Positions 24,894-34,860 of a DNA stretch of 64,000 bases are shown piece by piece; position 1 is the first letter of the stretch, and each line of letters begins with the position of its first letter. This DNA comes from Datisca glomerata. Taxonomy: Eukaryota; Streptophyta; Magnoliopsida; Cucurbitales; Datiscaceae. The notes under the pieces were generated by a model. The model was not told the origin of the DNA. It saw nothing but the letters and a program-made list of their open reading frames with translations, and did no database searches. The DNA lies in contig QANY01002371.1 of NCBI GenBank assembly GCA_003255025.1, forward strand, positions 1,426,001-1,490,000. Reading direction: 5' to 3'. The position numbers and the translations under genes are program-made.

Positions 24894-24906
24894 ACTATAA
24901 ATATGG
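24894..24906 (-). promoter_or_regulatory. TATA-like box of the copia 2 LTR
   Basis: The minus strand reads CCATATTTATAGT. The related LTR at 63331-63344 has TTCTATATTTATAAGG in the same position relative to the shared sequence GAGTGCAATTC just upstream. Conservation of this AT box between two diverged LTR copies supports a promoter role. Confidence 0.4.
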
Positions 24907-25770
24907 AATTGCACTCTTATAGATTATAGAATGTATTTACAGAGTATTCTCATGTAGTCTACTGACATAATCATTTAATACAGTTCTGTCCTCCAATTAT
25001 TGGTTCGTAAATTGAAACTGATAAAAATTTATCATTTTATCCTTCTAATTATCTATTGATCCTTAAGTACCATTAATCCACTAGTGAATGACTAATTTAT
25101 AATCTTATTATAAATTTGTGCTCAATAACCATTCAGTTCCAGAATTAACACTTAAAGGAATCAATATATGATTCGTTAGGAAAGCTTAGATTCCAAATCT
25201 TGTAAGATCTTGTCCCCAACCATCCACATCACTAAATCTCCAAATCAAAAGTCACTAGCGTGATTAATAAACAAGCCTTAACGAGTGAATCAAAAGATCA
25301 AGTACAAATGCATAGGAGTTCATGACTACTTAGGATATCTACATATGATCATCGAATTGATGTGTATTAAACATTTATGATAAACGGCACGCTAATAAAG
25401 ATAATAATTCATATCGGTCTTGTCATATATAATTTTATTATATAAAGTACATTCACTAAGATATCTATCAACATCAATGATCCAGATCTAGATCACACGC
25501 ATTCATAATGTTTAGTGAACTGTACTAGCAACCATTCATTAATGATTTCATACTTTAATATGTTGATGACAATTTTATTCATTATCTATGTTCTTAATTT
25601 TCTCGTACTAATACAAAATCATAGTCTCATTAATGAATATGAAATTTTCAGATATTTATATAAATTATTCAACAATAATTTAAAAGAACAATTATAAAAA
25701 AATATGTATTCCTCTTTAAATTCTGTATTAAAATGTCAATACACATGTTTTGAGGGCATAACTCCCAACA

Positions 25771-26395
25771 CTATCATCTCCTTCCTCACGTAATACAAAC
25801 GGTAAACATTGTTTATCTTCTTCCTTACGTAATATAGACAGTGCACAGTACTTTAGAGTACTGTTCATCTTTTTTTCTCACGCAATAAAGATTCAGGGGC
25901 AAGCGTAATTCGACGTGGATCCAAACATCTAACCATTGAGGGAACATGAACCTTCTCCAGGAAAGCTCATCTCGTAGAAAGGTCTCACGCTTAACTCTAG
26001 ATCTAACATTCATGCTATATATTTGAGCGTTTTCTCATCAATCCAGAAAAATCTTAGCCTAAGCACAACACTGATATTGATACACTAAACTCACTTGGCC
26101 GATAAAAAAAACTTACAAATGTTTACACTCAACCATCCAAAATAAGATGGAAACCGCGCCTCAAATTTATCGCCAACACATTGGGTATGTTCTAATATTC
26201 AAATAGGGAAGATATGTAGTTACCAATTCACGACTACTGTAAGTTGGTGACTCGTTTAAAAATCTATAGGACAAGTGTTAACCGGAAAGGAAGTTTATAG
26301 GTTGTCAAAAATATAGTAATATTCATTATAATTGTGCTTATTTAATTTTCACTCCCTTGAGTGAAACTTTGTCATTTCTACTCAATTTTCAAACG
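25771..26395. other. Spacer, no gene seen
   Basis: Flanks the copia 2 5' LTR. Contains two similar stretches (cttcctcacgtaat near 25788 and cttccttacgtaat near 25831), a local duplication. No coding resemblance. Confidence 0.35.
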
Positions 26396-26750
26396 TAAGA
26401 GATTTTTCCGGTAAGAAAATCTAGTACGAACAAATGATAAACACAAATATTTAGAGAGAGAATGAGATATAAAGAACTCGAAGGCTTAAGTTTACTTGTA
26501 TTCGATTGATTTTCAAGATTGTACATGCTTGTATTTATACACAAAATATGATAACTAAGAAGTAATGAATCCTCTTTTTTGTTCCTAGCTTTGAGGAGCT
26601 GATATACTTCCAAGGTATACTCCTTTCCAGATTCTTTTTATAACTGTCTGACCGATCCTACGGTTCACATTCTATCATATTCTTCGATCAATTCTATGGT
26701 CTGGATTTTACCACATGTAAAGTGAGAATTTGACTGTTCTCAATAAAATT
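26396..26750 (-). mobile_element. Solo LTR of the gypsy 1 family
   Basis: Similar to the LTRs at 34098-34453 and 46812-47171: shares gatttttccggaa-like sequence at its left edge, gagagaatgag, tgtattcgattgatttt, ttgtacat...tttatacaca.a.atgataact, and a right edge near gactgttctcaa. It is about 350 bp, with no gypsy internal sequence on either side. Confidence 0.7.
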
Positions 26751-27159
26751 AAAGTCAATTTTAAATGTACTAAAGTTTCAAGTAAATCAACGTTAAGGAG
26801 ATAATGTGAGGGAAATCTTTGTTTGGTGTAAAAGACAAAGCATGTTGTAGTTCAGAGGTAAAATGTAGTATTATGGATCAGAGAGAAAAACCAATTCTTC
26901 ATATGAGATGTGAGACGGAAGTTTCTTAAACAGATCAAAAGAAACACAAACGAAAAGGAATACTAAAAGTAATAGGGGGAAATGAAAATAAAAAGAAATT
27001 AAGAGGGAAATAGGTGCTTAATTGAATAACTTTTCATGAAAACATTACAACACTCGTGAAGAAAAGAACAACGACTAATCCAACCTTAAATGACTCTCAT
27101 AGCTTGAGTTGTATACAAGTAATGCTCAAGGGAAGAGTGTCCAAATGAGGGGGGGGTAT

Positions 27160-27180
27160 TCATCTCTATAATAACTCAAC
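27160..27180 (+). promoter_or_regulatory. Possible TATA box of the LEA-2 gene
   Basis: CTCTATAATAA lies about 80 bp before the start codon at 27256 and could serve as a TATA element. Spacing to a transcription start is unknown. Confidence 0.35.
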
Positions 27181-27255
27181 ATCAAATAGGCATCTCTCTA
27201 CTCTTTCTCCAAAAACAAAAGCTTCACCAAGTTTCAATTTGGAAAATTTCCTAAA

Positions 27256-27864
27256 ATGGGTGAAACTACTTCATCATCTCATCCTCATTCCCAATCAACC
27301 CAACCACCCCACTCTACACCACTTAGATACATTTACATCTCAATGATAACACTTCTCATCCTCATCGCTTTATCAATGGTCATAACCTGGATAGTTATCT
27401 TCCCTAGAAAACCCGTTTTCACCATTGAAGACGGTAACATCCGTGACCACAATATAACCGATATTGGAATCAACGGTACGTTCTTTTTGCGAATCAAGGT
27501 TTTTAACCCTAACAAGAAGGCCTTTGTGCACTACGACTTGACGAATATGTTCATGACTTATTCCAACCGCCAAACAAGATATTCCACAATCGAGCCCTTC
27601 TGGCAGCCGCCTCGCAACAAAACGTACTTGAATGTAACCTTTGTGGCCGAATTCGATTTACCATATGATTTTGGACATTTGAGAAGAAAAGACATAAGCA
27701 AGGAGGGGATTCCATTATATATTAAGATGAAGACAAAGATGATGTTTGAGGTAGGGAAATGGAAGTCAAAAGGTAGGGATATTGAGATTTATTGTCCTTC
27801 GGTGGTTGAGCATTATGATAAATCCAGGGTTTTTGAGGTGGCTCCTTGTTCTATTGATATTTGA
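27256..27864 (+). CDS. LEA-2 domain, NDR1/HIN1-like (NHL) membrane protein
   Basis: A single-exon 202-residue frame, the only apparently intact host gene here. A short Ser/Pro/His-rich N-terminus is followed by a hydrophobic segment at about 26-49, probably a transmembrane anchor, then FPRKPVF. The LEA-2 part spans about 55-195: LRIKVFNPNKK with the family NPN motif at 84-86, IEPFWQPPRNKT at 112-123, and two cysteines (180, 198). Four N-x-S/T sites (66, 73, 121, 126) lie after the anchor. NHL proteins of this form are linked to plasma-membrane and pathogen responses, known for the family, not shown here. The start has purine at -3 and G at +4. The subtype is uncertain. Confidence 0.85.
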   Translation: MGETTSSSHPHSQSTQPPHSTPLRYIYISMITLLILIALSMVITWIVIFPRKPVFTIEDGNIRDHNITDIGINGTFFLRIKVFNPNKKAFVHYDLTNMFMTYSNRQTRYSTIEPFWQPPRNKTYLNVTFVAEFDLPYDFGHLRRKDISKEGIPLYIKMKTKMMFEVGKWKSKGRDIEIYCPSVVEHYDKSRVFEVAPCSIDI

Positions 27865-29320
27865 GTGCCAATTTTCTTTTTGTTTATGCACATAGTCAAA
27901 ACAATAATCGGGTGAATGAGAAATTAATGCTCAAAGTGGTCACGTAGAAAAGTGCGAGCGTGACTTCTAGATAGTAGATATGAGCAATTATATCCAAGCT
28001 TGTATGGTTGGGTTTTGCTTCTTCCAACTTTTATTTTCAACTCTAAGTCTTCGAAACTGCATCGTAATAATTCTGAAAAATTGAAACGGCAGAATTGAAA
28101 TGAATTGCTGAATTAATTTCATAATTTATTTTTTATTTAGAAAATTGACCTCCTCCACATATATAAATTGAAACACTTTCTTCTCATTTCAACACCAAAA
28201 CAAATATTCTCCTCTCCCAATCGGTTGAGTCCTCTTTGTTTTTGTTACTGTTCTTCAAAGTGATAGAGTTCAGGTATGAGTACGATTCGCCAAAGCAGTT
28301 TTCGTGGTTCACGATTTCCACTCATTCCGCCGTTGCATTTTGAAAGACAGACGCCTAACAACCTCGAGCACTCATTAGAGAAAGTGAATACGTTTTAAGG
28401 AAACTGTATGATACACATGTCTTGGTTCGGTTCAAAGTTAAAAAAATTTCATATTTACTGTTTTAGTATCATATTTCTAGATTATTTTATATAATTTTTA
28501 GATTCGTTTATTGTCTTTAATTTTTTATTACATGTATGTAATTTACATATGATTACTTATTATTAACAATGGCTTCCCCATACCCAAAAACTTTGGTTCA
28601 GTCAGCTCGGTTAGAAGATGTTACATATATATTGAAAAAATAAATTGGCCTGTAAATCTGATACTAAATTGTTGTCGAATCAAACCAAACCAAAAACACT
28701 AAAATAACTTCAAAATCGGATCGTTTGGTTGGTTGTTTGAACACCCTACAATTTTACAATTGACTACTTAAAATGGCGTTTTATATGGTTACTTATTATT
28801 GGAGTATTCATCATGAATGGTAATATAAACTATCAAGATCGGTTAATTTCGTGATCCATGCCAACTGTTTTAAAATAGCCGTCATATTTATAATTTTAAA
28901 TCTTATGCCATTCTTGATGTTTTCTTAAAACCGTTTTACTTTTACACCATTATTTCTATTATAAAATGATAATAATTTGCTTTAAGTAAATTTAGGAAAG
29001 ATTTCAAGTTTTTGTTTTCCTGAAAAAAGATTTTGAAAGTTAATGAAAATTATTCGAACTAAAATAGATTTTTTCAAAGTTAATGTAAAATTATTCAAGC
29101 TAAAATACCATAAAATTGTTTTAAATCAGAATAGTTTATGCAATGTCCAAAACGTTTTCTGCTGCGCATATGGGATGTGTGAGTATGTCGTTGTCATGGA
29201 AAAAAATGCAAAACGTTTTACACAAACATCGAATCTAATCACGTGGTGAAGACTTGCAATGATGTATTAAGGATATTCTTGATGAATGAAAAATATTGAT
29301 TAAAGATGGATTTAAGAAGT
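27865..29320. other. 3' flank of the LEA-2 gene, AT-rich spacer
   Basis: The 3' UTR presumably lies at the start, with an AATAAT word near 27903. At 28640-28740 there is a patch of repeated aaaccaaac/ggatcggtttggtt words, related to others at 49210-49290, 50230-50380 and 62140-62290. No gene seen. Confidence 0.4.
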
Positions 29321-29324
29321 TAGA

Positions 29325-29470
29325 TAAATTGGGTTGATGCAGTTGATTAAATCTATACACTTATACCTTAAAGATTATGAGTTCGAGTCATATTCCTTTA
29401 TTCCCCTTAATATGTTGCACCAATCTAACTTTATGTGTTTTACCTTAATTATCGTCATATTAATTTATTT
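29325..29470 (+). mobile_element. Possible tRNA-derived SINE (copy 1)
   Basis: Near 29328-29350 a stretch resembling a Pol III A box (gggttgatgcagttgat) is followed about 55 bp later by gagttcgagtcatattcc, which resembles a B box (GGTTCGANTCC). A related piece at 49412-49510 has the same order. The poor match of both boxes makes the call tentative. Confidence 0.4.
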
Positions 29471-29482
29471 CATGTTGGACAA

Positions 29483-30400
29483 CTAGTCAACTGTACGTGT
29501 GTTGCACTTGTTGAAGAAATCAACAATAAATTATGTACAAAAATACGAATTGGATTACACATAAAAATGTTTGCTCACATTCTGACTTGTTATGTCAAAT
29601 ACTGAGAATTCAATCTATTAAAAGTTGATGATATTTTTTGTTTAAGGTTTTGTGTTATTATAGATAGTTAATAATTTTTTAATTAATATCTCAGTTTGAA
29701 ATGTTTCTAGATACTACAATTTGGTTGTTGATCGTATTATGAAATTGGCCTCTACTTCAGTTTCTTACTGTATTTGGTTTGATGTGATATCTCTTAGTGT
29801 ATTGATTTGGTGTTTATATTGATATTAATTAGGTTTCTTGTTGCTATTTTGTTGATGGATTTTATTCCCACAACAAGGTAAAAAAGATTTGAAATATTAA
29901 TTTAAATATTAAATTATTCACTTATATAATTCTTTGATATAATTCGGTCTATTTAAACTAATTTATCTCTGAATTTTTTACAACTCATATATTTATAATA
30001 ATTGAAATAGTAAATGTGATTTTGATGAAGAGATGATTAGAAGAAGTATCTATTCAGAATTTCATATGATAGTGAGAGCGTGTGTCAAAAACTGTTTTCC
30101 CCTCTTAGTCTAATTTTTATATATTATATACTTAAAAATGTAAAAAAAGATTTGAAGTATTAATTTTAATATCAAATTATTCACTTATACAATTCTTTAA
30201 TAAAATGTGATATATTTAAATTATTTGTCTCTTAATTTTCATAATTAATATATTATTAATAATTGACATAATAAATATGATTTTGATAGAGAGAATATAA
30301 AAAACCTTATCAATTTGAAATTCCATATAATAGTACATGCAATTTTGTCTAAAAATGTTTCTCCCCCTAAACCTCATTTAAGTGTAATAGTGATTTTTTC
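29483..30400. mobile_element. Helitron-like dispersed repeat with internal tandem duplication
   Basis: The left edge reads ACTAGTCAACTGTACGTGTG (29482 on), which on the minus strand is a short G/C hairpin followed by CTAGT, the form of a Helitron 3' end. Inside, a block of about 265 bp occurs twice (about 29880-30110 and 30145-30375), sharing aaaaagatttgaa.tatta, ataattgac/gaaata.taaatatgattttga and aatttcatat.atagt. A third copy lies at about 48600-48800 inside another such element. No right end is identified. Confidence 0.5.
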
Positions 30401-31629
30401 CTTTAACATTTCTTGGACTGTTGGACTCAACTCAAGGTATTAGCATTTTTCATTTCAGTTAGTTTTTCTTTTTCTCTGATTTTTTAATTTGACCGGTAAT
30501 GTCTCTGGGTTAGCTTACACGCACTTTGACTTGTAACTCTCGAAAGTTTTTAAGACTGCAATCCTCCACATCAGCGTGATACATTTAAGATTTTTCACGA
30601 GAATCACAACCAATTTGTATGGCATACAGTATTGCCTAAAATTACTGATTTGACATGTTATTGGCATTGGGACAAGAGTATATTTCATATCAATGATAGT
30701 AAATGAAAACTTTTTAGCTAATGTATAGAATATATTGTCAAGTACTCAGTAAGATTCTAGGAGATGTTGTTTCGGTTTAAGTAGTGAATTCTAGCCATTT
30801 AAAAAGATATTATCTGATCATCTCAAAGACTCTTTGATTATATTAGTAATGAATACGCATAATATCATACGTTGATCTATCAATGTATTAGTCTGGTCGT
30901 TTTTTTCTAATTTGACCGTCTTTTTTATACCAACTTATGACAGTATCCTAATGATTTTTACAATAACCATAATTATTTTAATCTCTTTGCGCTTATCGAA
31001 TATTAAAATTGAAGATAATGTCTATCTTTTGACCAATATCCAACAAAGATATAAGAATGATGATAAATATAATATATTAGTGATGAGTAAATAATCTATT
31101 AACGATAAGTGAATAATATGTTTACCTATTTTAAATTGCGAAAATAATTTGTAAAAAACTTAGATATTTTGGGTATGTCATGTACTCGAACTGACTTTTA
31201 ACATCCAATACACATTTGAGATAAGAATTTAGAGTGGTGTGATCGTTTTAGGTACTTCTAGTTTCATATGGAGTCAACAAATTTCAACGGGACGTGTTTA
31301 AGATCAAACTAGACGAACTTGAATATAATAATAATAATTATTATTATTATTATTAATTTATAATTATCATAAAGACACATGAAAGAATAATTTAGGAGAT
31401 TTAATGAAATGTAATTAATTAGTGTATAAGAAGAGTCATATATTTTTTAGTTTAATTGCATGGGATGGGGTAACCGGCTAATGGACATTTGAGAGAGATG
31501 CATCTAGGATGGGAAGAAATCTAAAACGGTTAAGAGAAAGTTATATGTAAAGGAATGCGAAGGAAATGGAAAAAAGTCTAATAGCTGCGTTTATACCAAA
31601 ATATTCATTTATTGTAATTAATTATCAAT
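30401..31629. other. AT-rich spacer, no gene seen
   Basis: Contains a palindromic microsatellite aat/att run at about 31327-31358 (aataataat followed by attattatt). Otherwise featureless. The 60-codon plus frame at 30912-31094 has an AT-rich composition and no recognisable motif. Confidence 0.4.
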
Positions 31630-32230
31630 TAACTGCTTTATTTTATTTTTAATATATTAATCAAATCGTATTGATGATATGTAGCGTAATGTAATTAGGG
31701 AATGATAACACATATTATAATAAGAGTTAGAGAATAATGATACATGACATCATATAAGACATTAATACCTAACTTTTAGTGTATATTTATATATATCTAT
31801 ATATAAGATTAGTTAAATAATTTTTATAGGCTAATCAAAATCATGTAGAATAAAGTAAGGTAAATAAATGACACTTTTTGGTATTTGATATTACTCGTAT
31901 AGATTTTTTTGTTGTCAAATTAATTTATATTTTCTCAAAGAAAATATATATAATTAGCATACCGCACCTAAAATTATCAATCAAATTTTAAATTTATAAC
32001 TAGACCGTGTAATCTATTTGTAAAATCCATTTATTATATAATTAATTATGTATATTTATTTATATCTAATATATTAATTGACATTAATTAGTCAATTTCA
32101 TGTGACACAATGGAATTAGAAAACACAGATACATGACACAATAAGAGCTAGTGAACGATGACACATGACATCATAAGAGAATTTCATGCCTAAATTTATA
32201 TTTATAAGATTTTTTTTCTTTGTAATGCAA
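31630..32230. repeat. Diverged direct repeat, period about 415 bp
   Basis: Segments at about 31640-31800 and 32050-32215 share aatatattaat.a.at, gta.tgtaattag.ga/gacacaatggaattaga, acacata/acacagatacatgacac and atgacatcata.aagagaat/agacatt...tgcctaa. One copy is likely a duplication of the other or two members of an unknown repeat. Confidence 0.5.
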
Positions 32231-32423
32231 CTTTCTTTATAAATTAGGGATTGTGAGTTTAAATCTAGAACTTTTAAGGCATCAATCTATTATCTATTAA
32301 GGAAGAAAACGGTCTAACACAGTATGTTCATTCCTAATTAGACTTATTAGATAATTTTATAAAACAACGTACATCTCTTAAGGAAATACTTAGAGCAACA
32401 TAGGGAAGCAAATTTTTGTATTA

Positions 32424-32550
32424 AGTCACCAAACGTTTTATCTTATTCTTAACTTCACCATTTCTTATTCAAAGTGGTACATTATTAGTTATCAAACATT
32501 TTATCTAATTCTCAACTTCAACATTTCTTATTCAAAGTGGTACATTATAT
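32424..32550. repeat. Short tandem duplication, 63-bp unit, two copies
   Basis: The words caaac.ttttatct.attct.aacttca.catttcttattcaaagtggtacatta occur at about 32430 and 32494, near identical. A local slippage or replication duplication. Confidence 0.8.
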
Positions 32551-33364
32551 GATACTAAATTTTTTATAGTTTATTGTTCTAATTTAAAATATATGTTCAT
32601 CTAACGCACAGGCATATAACTAGTAAGTATACAAACTCAACCCCTAATAATTTACAACATATTTATCATTAATTTAAAATTATGAGTTGAATAAGGATAA
32701 AATATTTGTTCGAGATTATCAATAAATTTAAAAATTTATCTAGAAAAACTAAACCAGAGAGAGATAGTGCTTGAAAACCCCCGAAAACCAATTACAAAAT
32801 TTGAATATTTATCTAGAAAAAATCAAAACTATAACCAGCCACCCGCCCCCGAAAATTAAGAGAGAAATTATAAGAATTTGAGAATTTTGTAATGCAAAAT
32901 TTATAATCAAAATTTGAAAAGGTTGTAATTCAAGATTTTAGAAAAATCAATCAAATTCCTTAAAATTAGGTATCATAAAATACCACTATTTCAAACAAAT
33001 TCTCTAATCCATATTTGAATTGTGCCTACCACCATGAAAACCTCAAAAATTAAAAGTGAAACCTAAAATTGTGGATTGAAAAATCTTACCCCATAGCTAA
33101 CTGAAAAAATATAAATATAAATAAATATATATATATATATATCAAAGACATAAAGCCTACCGTATCTCAATGTTATACTCATGGTAACTCTTTGGAAATT
33201 ACCTCTGGTATACTAAGAGTTAATTATGAATGTTATTAGTTAATATGATAAATTTAAATGATATACTAATTTTGTGTAATTAATTTCAATGATCAAACTC
33301 GGTATCTTTGCCTAGTCACCATTAGAGTATATTTCAATGAATTAAGTTGTGTATTATTATTGCT
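32551..33364. other. AT-rich spacer, no gene seen
   Basis: Contains an (AT)n run at about 33125-33142 and short related words (aatttatctagaaaaa near 32735 and 32805). Nothing coding recognised. Confidence 0.4.
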
Positions 33365-33690
33365 GAAAGTATGTTAAAATTATATCAATAATATTTTAAT
33401 ATAGTTTCATCGAAGCCTCACCCACCAATTAGATACTTTTTATGTAAGTTGTTATGAAATGCTACTGTCAAAATTATATCAATGATATACTAATATTTTT
33501 CATTGAAACACCACCTACAATTTGAGTATTTTTTATCTGTGAAGCTACATAGTGTTACTGTCAAAGTTATATAAATAACATATTAATAATATTCTATTGA
33601 AACATCACTTACCGTTTAAATACTTTATTATGTATGTTATTATGTAGTGCTACTACCCAAAGTATATCAGTGATATACTATAGAAAGTAA
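33365..33690. repeat. Degenerate tandem repeat, ~94-bp unit, about 3.5 copies
   Basis: Starts of related units at about 33373, 33468, 33559 and 33655 (spacing 95, 91, 96). Shared words: (g/t)(t/c)(a/c)aa(a/g)ttatat(c/a)aat(g/a)a, (t/a)attaata, (c/t)attgaaac(a/t)cac, and tgtaagttgttatg/tgtatgttattatg. Confidence 0.75.
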
Positions 33691-34097
33691 CCGATTGGTA
33701 AAATTTGAATTTTCTCAATGTTTTCATAAACCAGTTGAAATACTTCACAACAACTCAAAAGAGATAATATAGAAAGAGATCTTCGAATTATTGTCATATG
33801 AAAGTTAGGTTACATCACATTTACTACATACAAACAGTTTATCAAAAAACTAAGCAAGCGAAATGCATAAGACTCGTATTTAATTATGGATCCTCTCCTT
33901 TTCTTTTTATCTCAATTGACTATCTTTGACTTTCTATCACCACTGTCCATCACCATTAAACGTTCAATGATCATTTCCATTCTATATCATTAAAATATCA
34001 TCATCTCAATCTTATATGTCATTAATTATTTTCAAATTATCAACGTTAATATATTTATTATACATATTATCTTTCCACAAAATATAATTTACCAAAG
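33691..34097. other. AT-rich spacer left of gypsy 1
   Basis: No gene or clear repeat seen up to the gypsy 1 3' LTR. Confidence 0.35.
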
Positions 34098-34453
34098 GAT
34101 TTTTCCGGAACAGAAAAATATAGAAAAAGAATAATATGAACAATAATTTGAAAGAGGGAGAAAGAGAGAATGAGTCAAAAGCAGAGTTAAAGCTTGTTTT
34201 CGATTGATTTTTAAGGTTGTACATCCTTTTATTTATACATAAAAATGATAACTCGATGATAATAAACTCTCATTTCCGTTGCAAACCTTGCAGAGTGGCT
34301 AAGATAGCAATATGGTCATTACAAAGGAATATTCCTCTCTGAAATCTCTTTCGTAATCGTCAAACTGATCTAACGGCTCTCATTTGATCCGACTTCTTCA
34401 TTAACTACTCAGTCTAGATTTTGCCAAGTGTTAAAAAGAGTTTTGACTGTTCA
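34098..34453 (-). repeat. gypsy 1 3' LTR
   Basis: On the minus strand it starts TGAACAGTCAAAACTC at 34453 and ends near CCGGAAAAATCCTTTGG. It matches the 5' LTR through tccgttgcaaaccttg, gtggctaagata.caat and tcgattgatttttaaggttgtacatcc. The minus-strand word ATGGGGCCAT just before 34453 may be its polypurine tract. Confidence 0.85.
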
Positions 34454-34860
34454 ATGGCCCCATTACACTTGATAAAATTCATTCGCTGATGTGCAATGAT
34501 TACTTTTTCTTCAAAACTTTCGGTTTCCCATTGCGTGTTTCTTAGGAAAATGCGACGCTATTTTCCGAGCCACTTTTGGCAGACTGTACTTACTCTTTTC
34601 GTTAAACTGTCACCACCTTTTTTTCAGTTGTTGCGATGATCCATTTCTGTGAGTCTTTTCACGCTTCAGCGTCTTTTCATCGTGCCTCTTGACATTTCTA
34701 GAGTGGTTTGGAGTTTTGTTTGATGTCTGTGGCTTATTTAAATCCCTCGTCTTCATTCTTCCCTCACTTCTTGATTTCAAACTCATAAGTTCCTTCCATT
34801 TCCTTTGCCATATTTTTATGTTCATCTTCTTCTTCGTATTTTTCTCCATTCTTCAGGAAC

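Larger units (their letters stand above)
16788..25770 (-). mobile_element. Ty1/copia retrotransposon 2, near full length
   Basis: On the minus strand: 5' LTR 25770-23554, PBS 23548-23541, long leader, gag, zinc knuckle, protease, integrase, RT, RNase H, then polypurine tract and 3' LTR starting at 17553. The 3' LTR is cut at about 16788 (about 766 of some 2,217 bp remain). Both LTR starts read TGTTGGG(G/A)GTTATGCC. Pol carries frame changes and stops. A related LTR-RT fragment in the other orientation is at 62635-64000. Much of this element is near intact in layout but not in reading frame. Confidence 0.9.
23554..25770 (-). repeat. copia 2 5' LTR
   Basis: Starts TGTTGGGAGTTATGCC at 25770 and ends about ACCA at 23554, five bases before the PBS. 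It is about 2.2 kb. The first ~770 bp match the truncated 3' LTR (17553-16788) and the fragment at 62635-63635. A TATA-like box (24894-24906) and a palindrome-rich region (24280-24360) lie inside. No gene is seen. Confidence 0.85.

Noticed and set aside
24894..24906. Strong claim of an active LTR promoter
   Set aside because: Only a TATA-like word conserved in two LTR copies; kept as low-confidence regulatory call.
30912..31094. 60-codon plus frame rich in I, F and T
   Set aside because: Composition follows local AT richness; no motif.
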